Shown in pieces: positions 8,634 through 15,441 of a stretch of 39,221 nt of DNA. Position numbers and translations under genes: made by a program. Below the pieces are notes generated by a model that was given only the letters and a program-made list of their open reading frames with translations, was not told where the DNA came from and ran no database searches. The stretch comes from Methylobacterium sp. E-066 (GTDB taxonomy: Bacteria; Pseudomonadota; Alphaproteobacteria; Rhizobiales; Beijerinckiaceae). Position 1 is the stretch's first letter. Every line of letters begins with the position of its first letter. Where the stretch lies: the NCBI RefSeq assembly GCF_022829635.1, contig NZ_JAKSYO010000085.1, forward strand, positions 1 through 39,221. The letters are read 5' to 3'.

Positions 8634-9893
8634 ATGGATCGCACCAACCTCCCGCTCTCGCAGGACCGCCTCTGGGACAGCCTGATGGAGCTCGCCCGGA
8701 TCGGCGCGCTCCCCAACGGCGGCAACGACCGGCAGACCCTGACCGACCGGGATGCCGAGGGGCGCGCCCTGTTCCAGCGCTGGGGCGAGGCGATCGGGCT
8801 CACCCTTACGGTGGACCGGATCGGCAACATGGTGTTCCACCGGCCGGGGCGGGACCCGGGCCGGAAGCCCGTCGCCATCGGCAGCCATCTCGACACCCAG
8901 CCCACCGGCGGCAAGTTCGACGGGCCGCTCGGCGTGCTCGCCGGCCTGGAGGTCCTGCGCGCCCTGCACGAGGCCGGGATCGAGACCGAGGCGCCGCTCC
9001 TGCTGATCAACTGGTGCAACGAGGAGGGCTCGCGCTTCGCCCCGCCGATGAGCGGCAGCGGCGTCGCCATGGGGATCGTCCCGGAGGCCGACGTAATGGA
9101 AACCCGCGACCTCGCCGGCCACGTATTCGGCGAAGAGCTGCGCCGGATCGGCTGGCAGGGGGAGGCGGATCCGGCGACTCTTCGCGGGATCGGCGCCTAT
9201 TTCGAATTGCACATCGAGCAGGGCAAGCGCCTGGAGGATGCCGGCCTGACCATCGGGGTGGTCGACCGGGCGCTGGCCCAGATCTGGTACGAGATCACCG
9301 TGCTGGGCGAGGAGGCCCATGCCGGCAGCCCCATGGCGGGCCGGCGCGATGCCATGATGGCCGCCGCGGCGCTGATCGGCTCCCTGGAGGACATCGCCCG
9401 GGAGGCGGTCGGCCCCGAGGGCGAGCGCGGCCGTGCCACCGTCGGGGTCCTGACCGCCGAGCCCGCGAGCCGCAACATCACCCCGGGCCGGGTCTGGTTC
9501 AGCCTCGACACCCGCCACGGCGATCCCGGGCAGCTGGAGGCGATGCGGGGGCGGATCCTGGCCCGGGCCGACGCGCTCTCTGCCGAGCGCAACGTCACGA
9601 TCCGGGTGGAAGACTTCTGGCGCGCGCCGCTCACCCCGTTCGACCCGGTGCTGGTCGACCGCGTCCAGGCAGCGGCCGAGGCGCGGGGCCATGCCTGGAC
9701 CCGGATGCCGACCGCGATCTATCACGACGCCGTCTACTGCGCCCGCGTGGTGCCGGCGGCCCTGGTCTTCTGTCCCTGCCATGGCGGAATCAGCCACAAC
9801 GAGGCCGAGAGCATCACGCCGGACTGGGCCCGGGCCGGCATGGAGGTGCTGGCCGACGCGGTGCTGGCCACCGCCGGCATCGCGCGCTCCTGA
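8634..9893 (+). CDS. M20-type Zn-dependent hydrolase (N-carbamoyl-L-amino acid hydrolase / allantoate amidohydrolase family)
   Basis: The 419-residue enzyme has the family's two-metal site in order: GSHLDTQPTGGKFDGPLG (His85 and Asp96), NWCNEEGSRF (Glu130-Glu131), FELHIEQG, and the C-terminal HGGISHNEAE. The lid-domain sequences AGSPMAGRRDAMMAA and NITPGRVWFSLDTRH are also standard. Members hydrolyse the carbamoyl or ureido C-N bond of N-carbamoyl amino acids, beta-ureidopropionate, allantoate or ureidoglycolate, in the cytoplasm. The exact substrate is not readable from sequence, and no hydantoinase, allantoinase or transporter gene is adjacent. The ATG at 8634 gives the normal N-terminus; an in-frame ATG lies at 8601. 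Confidence 0.9.
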   Translation: MDRTNLPLSQDRLWDSLMELARIGALPNGGNDRQTLTDRDAEGRALFQRWGEAIGLTLTVDRIGNMVFHRPGRDPGRKPVAIGSHLDTQPTGGKFDGPLGVLAGLEVLRALHEAGIETEAPLLLINWCNEEGSRFAPPMSGSGVAMGIVPEADVMETRDLAGHVFGEELRRIGWQGEADPATLRGIGAYFELHIEQGKRLEDAGLTIGVVDRALAQIWYEITVLGEEAHAGSPMAGRRDAMMAAAALIGSLEDIAREAVGPEGERGRATVGVLTAEPASRNITPGRVWFSLDTRHGDPGQLEAMRGRILARADALSAERNVTIRVEDFWRAPLTPFDPVLVDRVQAAAEARGHAWTRMPTAIYHDAVYCARVVPAALVFCPCHGGISHNEAESITPDWARAGMEVLADAVLATAGIARS

Positions 9894-9908
9894 GGAGGCT
9901 GGTTCGGC

Positions 9909-10220
9909 ATGTCCGACGACAACGTCATCCGCCCGACCTTCGGTGCCCCCCGCAATGCCGCCCCTGTCCATCGAACGGAGCCCGATTCCGAGCCGCCGCC
10001 GATGCGCCTGTTCGGCGCGGCCGCGGGCCATCGGGTCGGCCTGATCCGCGATCCGGCCGCCCAGGAGGGCGACGTGTTCCGGATCGTGATCGGCCCGGAG
10101 GACGAGCAGGCGGTGGAGACCGTGGCGCTGCTGCCGGCCGGCGCCGACGCGGAGGGCGAGGCGGAGCGGATCGGCTTCGCGATCCTGCGGGCGCTGGAGG
10201 TGGTCGAAGGGGCGGTCTGA
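9909..10220 (+). CDS. Small hypothetical protein downstream of the amidohydrolase
   Basis: A 103-residue protein starting MSDDNVIRPTFG, with a Pro-rich linker and a compact C-terminal part (MRLFGAAAGHRVGLIRDPAAQEGDVFRIVIGPEDEQ ... IGFAILRALEVVEG). It has GAGGAGG about 10 bases before its ATG and starts 15 bases after the amidohydrolase stop, so it is very likely co-transcribed. No motif or membrane segment is visible. Its conserved position behind the hydrolase would be the first clue to its role. Confidence 0.7.
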   Translation: MSDDNVIRPTFGAPRNAAPVHRTEPDSEPPPMRLFGAAAGHRVGLIRDPAAQEGDVFRIVIGPEDEQAVETVALLPAGADAEGEAERIGFAILRALEVVEGAV

Positions 10221-10242
10221 GGGGCGGTCTGATCGGGGCCGA

Positions 10243-10494
10243 TCAGGCGATCGGCTTCGGCTTGATGATCGGCGAGCGGGTCAGGCTCTGGATCTCGCGG
10301 CCGGGCCGCCCGGCCTTGAGGGCGATCTCCTCCTCCTGCTCGGCGATGATCTGCCGGGCCGGCTCGTCGCCGTCGAGGCCGCCGAGGATTTCGGCTGGGA
10401 CACGCCGGTTCGAGGCCCGGGAGCCGTCCTCGAAGACGACGTCGAACAGAATGAAGCCCCGTTCCTGGGGTCTCGACTTGATGCGCTTAGCCAT
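10243..10494 (-). CDS. Small hypothetical protein
   Basis: An 83-residue protein starting MAKRIKSRPQERGFILFDVVFEDGSRASNRRVPAEILGG and ending in a basic, Pro-rich tail. The FDVVFEDGSRASNRRVP stretch reads like a small beta-barrel or SH3-like fold with a surface for a partner, and the next part is a charged helix (EQEEEIALKAG). It converges with the upstream plus-strand gene (23 bases between stops). An in-frame ATG 42 bases upstream would add a Pro/Arg-rich segment that looks non-coding. Function unknown. Confidence 0.7.
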   Translation of the reverse strand: MAKRIKSRPQERGFILFDVVFEDGSRASNRRVPAEILGGLDGDEPARQIIAEQEEEIALKAGRPGREIQSLTRSPIIKPKPIA

Positions 10495-10654
10495 AGGTGC
10501 TGATACGCCACCGCGATCCCGCGCGGCAGGGGGCACCGCCGCGCAGGGGGTTGCACCGCGCGCAGCGCCGAACCGACCTGCGGCCCCGCTCTCGCCGTGA
10601 TCTTTCGTGCCGCCGGTCCCCGACCGGCCGCACCGCCAATCTAAGGAAACGTCC

Positions 10655-11383
10655 GTGATACCCTGGGTTCATCTCGACACCGGCTCGGTCCCGGGCGGCG
10701 GCACCGACCTGCGCCTGATGCAACGCGGCGACGAGTTCTCGATCCTGGCCGACACGATCGAGCTGATGAACAACCGCCGCAGCGGCTCCGAGGCGGCGCT
10801 CGCCGCCATGACCTGCGAGCGGCTGAAGGACCGGCCCCGGGCCCGGATGCTGATCGGCGGGCTCGGCATGGGCTTCACCCTGCGGGCGGCGCTCGAAGGC
10901 CTCGGCCCGGAGGCGCGGGTCGTCGTGGCCGAGCTGGTCCCGGCCGTGATCGCCTGGGCCCGCGGCCCGCTCGCCCATGTCTTCGGCGATTGCCTGGACG
11001 ACCCTCGGGTCGAGGTGCGGGAATCCGACGTGAACCGGCTGATCCAGGCGGGGCCGGGCCAGTACGACGCCATCCTGCTCGACGTCGACAACGGCCCGGA
11101 GGGCCTGATGCGCCGCTCCAACGACCGGCTCTACGACAATTGGGGCCTCAAGCGCGCCCGCTGGGCCCTGCGGCCGGGCGGCATCCTGGGGGTCTGGTCC
11201 GGCGCCCCGGACCGGAAGTTCAAGTCCCGCCTGCAGCGCTCCGGCTTCGCGGTCGAGGAGGCCCGGGTCCACGCCAGCGGCCGCGGCAGCGGCCCCAAGC
11301 ACGTGGTCTGGCTCGGCACCCGGACCGAGGGGCCCGTCGCGCCGGATCGGCCCGAGGCCGGTCGCTCAAGGCCAGCCCGGTAG
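10655..11383 (+). CDS. Spermidine synthase-fold protein with altered active site
   Basis: The 242-residue protein has a class I methyltransferase-like fold as in the SpeE family: MLIGGLGMGFTLRAAL (nucleotide loop), VVVAELVPAVIAWARG (acidic end of strand 2), DDPRVEVRESDVNRLI, and YDAILLDVDNGPEGLM. In true spermidine synthases the last motif carries a catalytic Asp followed by a Ser/Thr-Asp pair (D-x-x-D-P); here it is DVDNGP. The N-terminal beta-hairpin domain is also short. It may therefore bind S-adenosyl-type ligands without being an aminopropyltransferase. The start is GTG at 10655, preceded by AAGGAA; the family start in longer reading would overlap a spurious extension. Confidence 0.78.
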   Translation: MIPWVHLDTGSVPGGGTDLRLMQRGDEFSILADTIELMNNRRSGSEAALAAMTCERLKDRPRARMLIGGLGMGFTLRAALEGLGPEARVVVAELVPAVIAWARGPLAHVFGDCLDDPRVEVRESDVNRLIQAGPGQYDAILLDVDNGPEGLMRRSNDRLYDNWGLKRARWALRPGGILGVWSGAPDRKFKSRLQRSGFAVEEARVHASGRGSGPKHVVWLGTRTEGPVAPDRPEAGRSRPAR

Positions 11384-11430
11384 CTGGCGTTGCCGCGCGG
11401 TGTCGGCCGTTGCGACGATGGCCGATGCCC

Positions 11431-12186
11431 TCAGGCGAACGCGATGGTGGTGCCGGCCTCCTGAAACGGGTCGGTCAGCTCCATCGGGAGGCCGCCCTCG
11501 ACAACGAGAACGTCGATGTCAGCCAGCTGTTGGATCTGGAACGGCGAGACGGTGCCGAGCTTTTCTCGGGAGGCCAGAACGATGGTCTCGGCCGATTGCC
11601 GGCTCAGAGCGCGCTTGATCGCCGCCTCCTCGGGATCTCCGGTCGTGAGGCCCATCTCGGCATGTACGCCGGTCACTCCCAGAAAGTAGAGGTCGGCGCG
11701 GATACGCGCGATGGTTTCGGCAGCGGTTGCGCCTACGGCGACCATGGAGTGTCGAAACAATCGTCCGCCGATCAAGTCGACCTCAATGCCGGTATGATCG
11801 GCCAACGCGACGGCCACGTTCGGACTATGGGTAACGAAGGTGGCCTTGAGATTTGGGTCGAGATGTCGAGCGATCTGGATGGCGGTCGTGCCGCCGTCGA
11901 GAAAGATTATCTGCCCTGGCTTGACCATTTTGGCCGCCGCCCTGCCAAGCGCGGTCTTGCCTTCCGGTGAGAGACTTTGCCGAGCCACGAGATCCGCGAC
12001 CGCAGGCGATGCCGGCAATGCACCACCATGAACGCGTTGCAGCAGCCCTTGCCCTGCAAGCTCACGCAAGTCGCGACGGATCGTATCTTCCGAAAGCCCC
12101 AATTCCTGGCTGACTGCCTTCGCGACGATGCGCCCGTCGCGTTGCAGAGCCTTCAGGATGTGGGTTTTGCGTTCCAAGGTCAGCAT
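11431..12186 (-). CDS. DeoR/GlpR family transcriptional regulator
   Basis: The 251-residue protein has the DeoR N-terminal helix-turn-helix (ERKTHILKALQRDGRIVAKAVSQELGLSEDTIRRDLRELAGQGLLQRVHGGAL, residues 5-57) and a C-terminal sugar-phosphate sensor of the DeoRC type (FLDGGTTAIQIARHL, GVTGVHAEMGLTTGDPEEAAIKRALSRQSAETIVLASREKLGT). Such regulators usually repress neighbouring genes until a phosphorylated sugar binds. It is divergent from the NudK-like gene across 112 bases holding repeated GCACGAAATT sequences. Its base composition and that of its partners are visibly less GC-rich than the surroundings, suggesting acquisition by transfer. Confidence 0.92.
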   Translation of the reverse strand: MLTLERKTHILKALQRDGRIVAKAVSQELGLSEDTIRRDLRELAGQGLLQRVHGGALPASPAVADLVARQSLSPEGKTALGRAAAKMVKPGQIIFLDGGTTAIQIARHLDPNLKATFVTHSPNVAVALADHTGIEVDLIGGRLFRHSMVAVGATAAETIARIRADLYFLGVTGVHAEMGLTTGDPEEAAIKRALSRQSAETIVLASREKLGTVSPFQIQQLADIDVLVVEGGLPMELTDPFQEAGTTIAFA

Positions 12187-12198
12187 GGGGCGGTCCGT

Positions 12199-12282
12199 GC
12201 ACGAAATTTCTTGACTCTAAGCGAAATTGCACGAAATTCGCGAAAAGGGCAAAGCCTAATACGAATCCGTGCTGTTTCGTGC
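12199..12282. promoter_or_regulatory. Phased GCACGAAATT repeats, probable DeoR-type operator
   Basis: GCACGAAATT occurs at 12199-12208 and 12229-12238, a shorter GCGAAATT at 12221-12228, and the inverted form TTTCGTGC at 12275-12282. CGAAA cores start at 12202, 12222, 12232 and 12241, i.e. about 20, 10 and 9 bases apart, so they face one side of the helix. TTGACT (12211-12216) and TAATAC (12257-12262) are possible promoter parts. Placement between the regulator and its divergent partner supports an operator. Confidence 0.65.
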
Positions 12283-12298
12283 GGTCGAGAGGTGTTCC

Positions 12299-12901
12299 AT
12301 GAGTGTAGTGGATCGGATTCGCGTTGAAGACGTGCGAGTACTCTCGGACGATTGGTCGGTATTGAGAAAAACGACCTTTCGTTATCGTCGTACCGATGAG
12401 ATATGGCAGCGACAGAGCCGAGAGACTTACGACAGAGGAAATGGAGCGACGATTCTCCTCTATGACCCGGAGCGCTTCACGGTCATCTTGATCCGCCAGT
12501 TCCGATACGCCGCCTTCGTTAATGGCTGGGATGACCTCTTGATCGAGACGCCCGCCGGGTTGCTCGACGATGCCACCCCGGAAGACCGTATTCGCGCTGA
12601 AACGGAGGAAGAGACCGGCTTCAGGGTCCGGAACGTCAGACGAATTTTCGAGGCCTATATGAGTCCCGGCTCGGTGACGGAGAAAATGTTCTTTTTCGTA
12701 GGGACTTATCACATCAATGATCGCGTTCGCGCCGGCGGCGGACTGGCAGCCGAAGGCGAGGACATCGAAGTTCTGGAGATCGACTTCGATCAGGCTCTTA
12801 AGATGATCGAGAGTGGCATCATCCGCGATGCCAAGACGATCATGCTCCTGCAATATGCCGCTCTGAACCTGTTCAAGTTCCCGCTTTCCGGGGGGAACTG
12901 A
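12299..12901 (+). CDS. nudK: NudK-like Nudix hydrolase
   Basis: The 200-residue protein matches the NudK group: variant Nudix box at residues 87-108 (AGLLDDATPEDRIRAETEEE..TGF) with Glu101, Glu104 and Glu105 as expected Mg2+ ligands, preceded by IRQFRYAAFVNGW and followed by YMSPGSVTEKMFFFVGTY and a C-terminal IIRDAKTIMLLQYAAL signature. NudK of E. coli cleaves GDP-mannose to mannose 1-phosphate and GMP; other members act on sugar nucleotides or ADP-ribose. The ATG at 12299 has GAGAGG upstream. Its stop lies 3 bases before the next gene, so they form an operon. Lower GC than neighbours. The substrate here is open. Confidence 0.88.
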   Translation: MSVVDRIRVEDVRVLSDDWSVLRKTTFRYRRTDEIWQRQSRETYDRGNGATILLYDPERFTVILIRQFRYAAFVNGWDDLLIETPAGLLDDATPEDRIRAETEEETGFRVRNVRRIFEAYMSPGSVTEKMFFFVGTYHINDRVRAGGGLAAEGEDIEVLEIDFDQALKMIESGIIRDAKTIMLLQYAALNLFKFPLSGGN

Positions 12902-12904
12902 TCT

Positions 12905-13264
12905 ATGCTGATCCTGATCGCAGGCCCTTACCGCTCGGGTACGGATGACGATCCCGCCAAGATGGCTGCGAACCTTCGGCAACTCGAGGCAGTGTCCTGG
13001 CCCCTCTTCGAGGCCGGTCATCTGCCCATGATCGGCGAGTGGATTGCCCTCCCGGTTTGGCAGGCGGCGGGCGGACAGCACGCGGGAGACGAACTGTACG
13101 ATCGGATCTTCCATCCTGCCGCGGGCCGCATCCTTGAGCTCTGTGATGCGGTACTTCGTCTTCCGGGGGCATCCACGGGGGCGGATAACGATGTCCGCAT
13201 CGCGACGAAGCGAGGCATCCCGATTTTTTATCGCCTTGAGGACGTACCCGGCTGCTCCGGTTGA
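12905..13264 (+). CDS. Nucleoside 2-deoxyribosyltransferase-like protein (DUF4406 type)
   Basis: A 119-residue Rossmann-like protein beginning MLILIAGPYRSGTDDDPAKMAANLRQLEAV, with EAGHLPMIGEW (residues 36-46), a helical segment ending CDAVLRLPGASTGADNDVRIA and a final strand GIPIFYRL. This is the layout of nucleoside 2-deoxyribosyltransferases and DUF4406 proteins, which cleave or swap the N-glycosidic bond of nucleosides or nucleotides. The position that usually carries the catalytic Glu in S-x-G-A-x-x-E appears to be Asp96 here, so activity may differ. It is the last gene of the DeoR-controlled pair, 3 bases after nudK. Confidence 0.8.
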   Translation: MLILIAGPYRSGTDDDPAKMAANLRQLEAVSWPLFEAGHLPMIGEWIALPVWQAAGGQHAGDELYDRIFHPAAGRILELCDAVLRLPGASTGADNDVRIATKRGIPIFYRLEDVPGCSG

Positions 13265-13563
13265 GCGGGTTTCGCAGCTTTGGTCGAAAACCTGCGATTT
13301 ATCAAAGCCTTAAGCGAGGGAAACGTTGGCCTGCCAACGCGAGGCTGCTTAGGTCGTTAGAGGACCGGATTGCGGCACCGGGGACTTGATCTCATTGCCG
13401 TTGGGACAGGATCAATCGGGACGAAATATCTGCAGGACGTGACGATGGTACCGCTCGCGCCGGCAGTGTCCGCTGACGCAAGACGCGTCAGACAGGACAG
13501 GGGCTCGGGATCGGCCTGCCGCCCACGGTCGCACCCCCTGGGCCGGCGGCCGGGACTCCGCAC
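13265..13563. other. 299-base region with hairpins, no gene seen
   Basis: Downstream of the cassette lies a perfect hairpin, CGTTGGCCTGCCAACG at about 13324-13339, without a T-tract, and a second one, TGACGCAAGACGCGTCA near 13472-13488. I see no convincing coding region or tRNA. The base composition returns to high GC after about 13450, marking the probable right edge of the lower-GC segment. Confidence 0.5.
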
Positions 13564-13779
13564 ATGCGGGGCATGGGTGCGAATGGCGGGCATCTCTACA
13601 CGGTCGAGGTCAGGCCGAGCCGGCATGACCCGGGCCGTTTCACGTGGGCGATCCGCGACCGCGGCAAGCTGGTCCGGGGATCGTACCGTCCGCACGCCTC
13701 CGAGGGCGCCGCCCGGGCCGTCGCCCTGGCCGAGGTCGAGCGGCTGATCGGGCATGACGAGCCGCAGAACGGCGGCTGA
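13564..13779 (+). CDS. Small hypothetical protein
   Basis: A 71-residue protein with the core GGHLYTVEVRPSRHDPGRFTWAIRDRGKLVRGSYRPHASEGAARAVALAEVERLI. The beta-strand / turn / strand / helix pattern (YTVEVRPS, FTWAIRDRGKLVRGS, then a helix) looks like a genuine small domain of the kind found as single orphan genes in Methylobacterium. ATGs at 13564 and 13573 are both possible starts. No function can be given. Confidence 0.6.
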   Translation: MRGMGANGGHLYTVEVRPSRHDPGRFTWAIRDRGKLVRGSYRPHASEGAARAVALAEVERLIGHDEPQNGG

Positions 13780-13870
13780 TCGGGCCGTACGGGACCCGAG
13801 CCATGGTGTGGACGCGCATCTCGACGACCAGAGCGTGTCACGCATGCATGCAGAAACAACTCCCGATCGG

Positions 13871-13899
13871 TTGCATGCCGCACTGCGGTAGCCTATCTC
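13871..13899 (+). promoter_or_regulatory. Probable sigma-70 promoter of the small RNA
   Basis: TTGCAT at 13871-13876 and TATCTC at 13894-13899 are separated by exactly 17 bases, and a start about 7 bases later would fall at the foot of the first hairpin of the RNA. Confidence 0.5.
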
Positions 13900-13904
13900 T
13901 GCAC

Positions 13905-13995
13905 TGCGGGATGGCGATGGCGTCGCGATCCCGCTGCCCTTCTTGGGCGTTTCCTCCCTAGACTTCGGGCCGCTCCTTCGGGAGTGGCCTTTTTT
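13905..13995 (+). ncRNA. Candidate trans-acting small RNA with anti-Shine-Dalgarno stretch
   Basis: About 90 bases with three hairpins: GCGGGAT (13906-13912) pairing with ATCCCGC (13928-13934) and an inner CGA/TCG pair; GCCC (13936-13939) pairing with GGGC (13945-13948); and a terminator at 13968-13995. Between the second and third is the unpaired stretch TTTCCTCCCTAGACTTC (13950-13966), complementary to ribosome binding sites. UUCCUCCC segments followed by a terminator hairpin are characteristic of the alphaproteobacterial alpha-r14/alpha-r15 (AbcR-like) small RNA families, Hfq-dependent regulators of transport mRNAs. The family choice is from memory and uncertain; the structure is seen directly. 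Confidence 0.65.
13968..13995 (+). terminator. Rho-independent terminator of the small RNA
   Basis: GGCCGCTCC, loop TTCG, GGAGTGGCC (one G-T pair), then six T residues. It is the clearest intrinsic terminator in the window and ends about 70 bases before the next gene. Confidence 0.9.
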
Positions 13996-14068
13996 CTTGC
14001 CTGCAGCCGCGGCTGAGAGCAGCCGCCCGTACTCCGCGCGCGGCCGAGAGCTTCGGCCAAGCGGAACC

Positions 14069-14626
14069 ATGACCTTGGCTGTTCGTTCTGCCGTCATGGA
14101 ACACTACAGATCCACCCTCGCGACGACCGCGATCGCCGTATTCGGGCTGGTGGTGGCCGCGCATACTCTGCATCCGGGCAATTACGAGGCGCAGACGCGC
14201 CCGGTCCGGACCGTGACAGCGCCGGCCGAGCCGTCGAGCTGGATGGATCCGCCGGCCCGGGTGGCCGGTGCGAGCAAGCCGGAGCCGCGCGTCTCCGAAA
14301 CCGCAGCCGCGACCCCGTCCGACCTGCTGGCGCCGCAGATGACCGCCCTGCCGGCCGGCCTCGCCACGGCCCCGGCTCTGCCGAGCGAGATGATCGCCCC
14401 GGCCCAGAAATCCCGGACCACGCTCGCGACGCATCGGTCGAAGGCGGCGGACCGCAACACCCGTCACGCGGCGCGCCTGCGCCATGCCGCCCTGGCCCGC
14501 ACGGCAACCGTCGAGCCCGCCGTCGCGGCCCCATCGGCGCCGGCGCCCAGGCAAGACTCCAAAAAGATCGATCCGATCGGCGATCTCATCCGCGGGCTCG
14601 GCCTCGGCCGCGACAGCGAAGGCTGA
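14069..14626 (+). CDS. Membrane-anchored Ala/Pro-rich hypothetical protein
   Basis: A 185-residue protein with one hydrophobic segment near the N-terminus (TLATTAIAVFGLVVAAHTL, about residues 16-34), then a long low-complexity region rich in Ala, Pro, Thr and Arg, and a short C-terminal motif DSKKIDPIGDLIRGLGLGRD. It is probably anchored in the inner membrane with a disordered periplasmic tail. The ATG at 14069 follows AAGCGGAA; a second ATG is at 14096. A longer frame would run through the small-RNA terminator and is rejected. No family recognised. Confidence 0.6.
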   Translation: MTLAVRSAVMEHYRSTLATTAIAVFGLVVAAHTLHPGNYEAQTRPVRTVTAPAEPSSWMDPPARVAGASKPEPRVSETAAATPSDLLAPQMTALPAGLATAPALPSEMIAPAQKSRTTLATHRSKAADRNTRHAARLRHAALARTATVEPAVAAPSAPAPRQDSKKIDPIGDLIRGLGLGRDSEG

Positions 14627-14639
14627 GCTGGGGGCGGCT

Positions 14640-14671
14640 CTAAAGCCTCTTTAGACTGCGCGATCGCAGTC
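14640..14671. repeat. Double stem-loop, extragenic
   Basis: CTAAAGCCTCTTTAG (14640-14654, 6-bp stem) is followed at once by GACTGCG-CGAT-CGCAGTC (14654-14671, 7-bp stem). It lies 13 bases after a stop codon. There is no T-tract, so it may stabilise the mRNA end or be part of the repeat element that follows. Confidence 0.6.
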
Positions 14672-14708
14672 GAATGACGGTTCTGATCGACGGAAATCCC
14701 AGTCTTTC

Positions 14709-14852
14709 CCCTCATCCTGAGGTGCTGCGCAGCGGCCTCGAAGGAGCCCTCCAGGAATCGCGCGACCGGCTGGAGGGCTCCTTCGAGGGCTCTGCTTCGC
14801 TACGCCACCTTAGGATGAGGGTGAGGATGGGAATGATTGGTCAAACAAGCCC
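14709..14852 (+). repeat. REP/MITE-like palindromic element, copy 1
   Basis: CCTCATCCTGAGG at 14709-14721 pairs with CCTTAGGATGAGG at 14808-14820, and an inner arm GGCCTCGAAGGAGCCCTCCAG pairs with CTGGAGGGCTCCTTCGAGG. The right end GGTCAAACAAGCCC (14839-14852) matches the end of the copy at 27487-27664, but the left terminal repeat is not found. Frames across it give the well-known spurious HPEVLRSGLEGALQ-type peptides. Confidence 0.8.
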
Positions 14853-14894
14853 TTAAGAGACACCGGATTGTCATCTCGTTGAGCCCTGCGTGCC

Positions 14895-15257
14895 CTACTG
14901 CACGTGAATGGTCAGCTTCATCTTCGGATGGATGCCGCACTGGATGACGAAATCCCCCGGCTCGACCAGGACCAGCCGGGTCTCGGTGCCGGGCTCCTGA
15001 TCGCCGGCATCGAACGAGAACCGGTCGGCTTCGATGAAGGCGTGGTGGCTCTGGCTGGCGTCCTCGTTGCGCAGGGTGATCGTGTCGCCCAGCCGCAGGA
15101 ACAGGTCGGTCGGCACGTAGTGGCGCCCCTTCTGGAGGACGATACGGGTCGTGCTCGACAAGGTCGCCCAGGCCGAACCCGGCGCCGCACACAGGCCTAC
15201 GAGGGCCATCGTCCCGACCAGGAGCAGGGGCCGCAGGCACCGGTTGCGAAGGGGCAT
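14895..15257 (-). CDS. Cupredoxin-like blue copper protein
   Basis: A 120-residue exported protein: signal peptide at residues 1-31 (PLLLVGTMALVGLCAAPGSAWA), then a beta-barrel ending in CGIHPKM. His71/His72, Cys107, His110 and Met113 fit the His-Cys-His-Met ligands of a type 1 copper site as in plastocyanin and pseudoazurin. It should work in the periplasm as an electron carrier or copper-binding protein. The ATG at 15257 gives a proper signal peptide; a 30-residue longer frame lacks one. No oxidase or dehydrogenase partner is adjacent; the nearby cytochrome b561 operon is a possible but unproven partner. Confidence 0.82.
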   Translation of the reverse strand: MPLRNRCLRPLLLVGTMALVGLCAAPGSAWATLSSTTRIVLQKGRHYVPTDLFLRLGDTITLRNEDASQSHHAFIEADRFSFDAGDQEPGTETRLVLVEPGDFVIQCGIHPKMKLTIHVQ

Positions 15258-15441
15258 GTCTGGTGTCCGCGCGAGAAGGGGATGCGTCCGGGCAAGGGAT
15301 CGGGGAGGTCGCGTACCGAAGCGGCCCGGGATGCCGCTGCCGGCCATGATGCGCGGCGCCCCTCAACGCCGCCTTACACGGACCCGTAAGATTGTCTCGA
15401 CCGTGTCGTCAATAGCGTGTCTATAGTTCATAAATACAATC

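Noticed and set aside
13350..13390. tRNA-like stretch around GGTCGTTAGAGGACC
   Set aside because: No cloverleaf with acceptor and T arms could be built around it.
13636..13650. A second parS-like half site (TTTCACGTGGGC)
   Set aside because: Only one arm matches; it lies inside a small coding region and the other arm is absent.
13943..14068. N-terminal extension of the gene at 14069
   Set aside because: It would translate through the small RNA and its terminator; the internal ATG is a better start.
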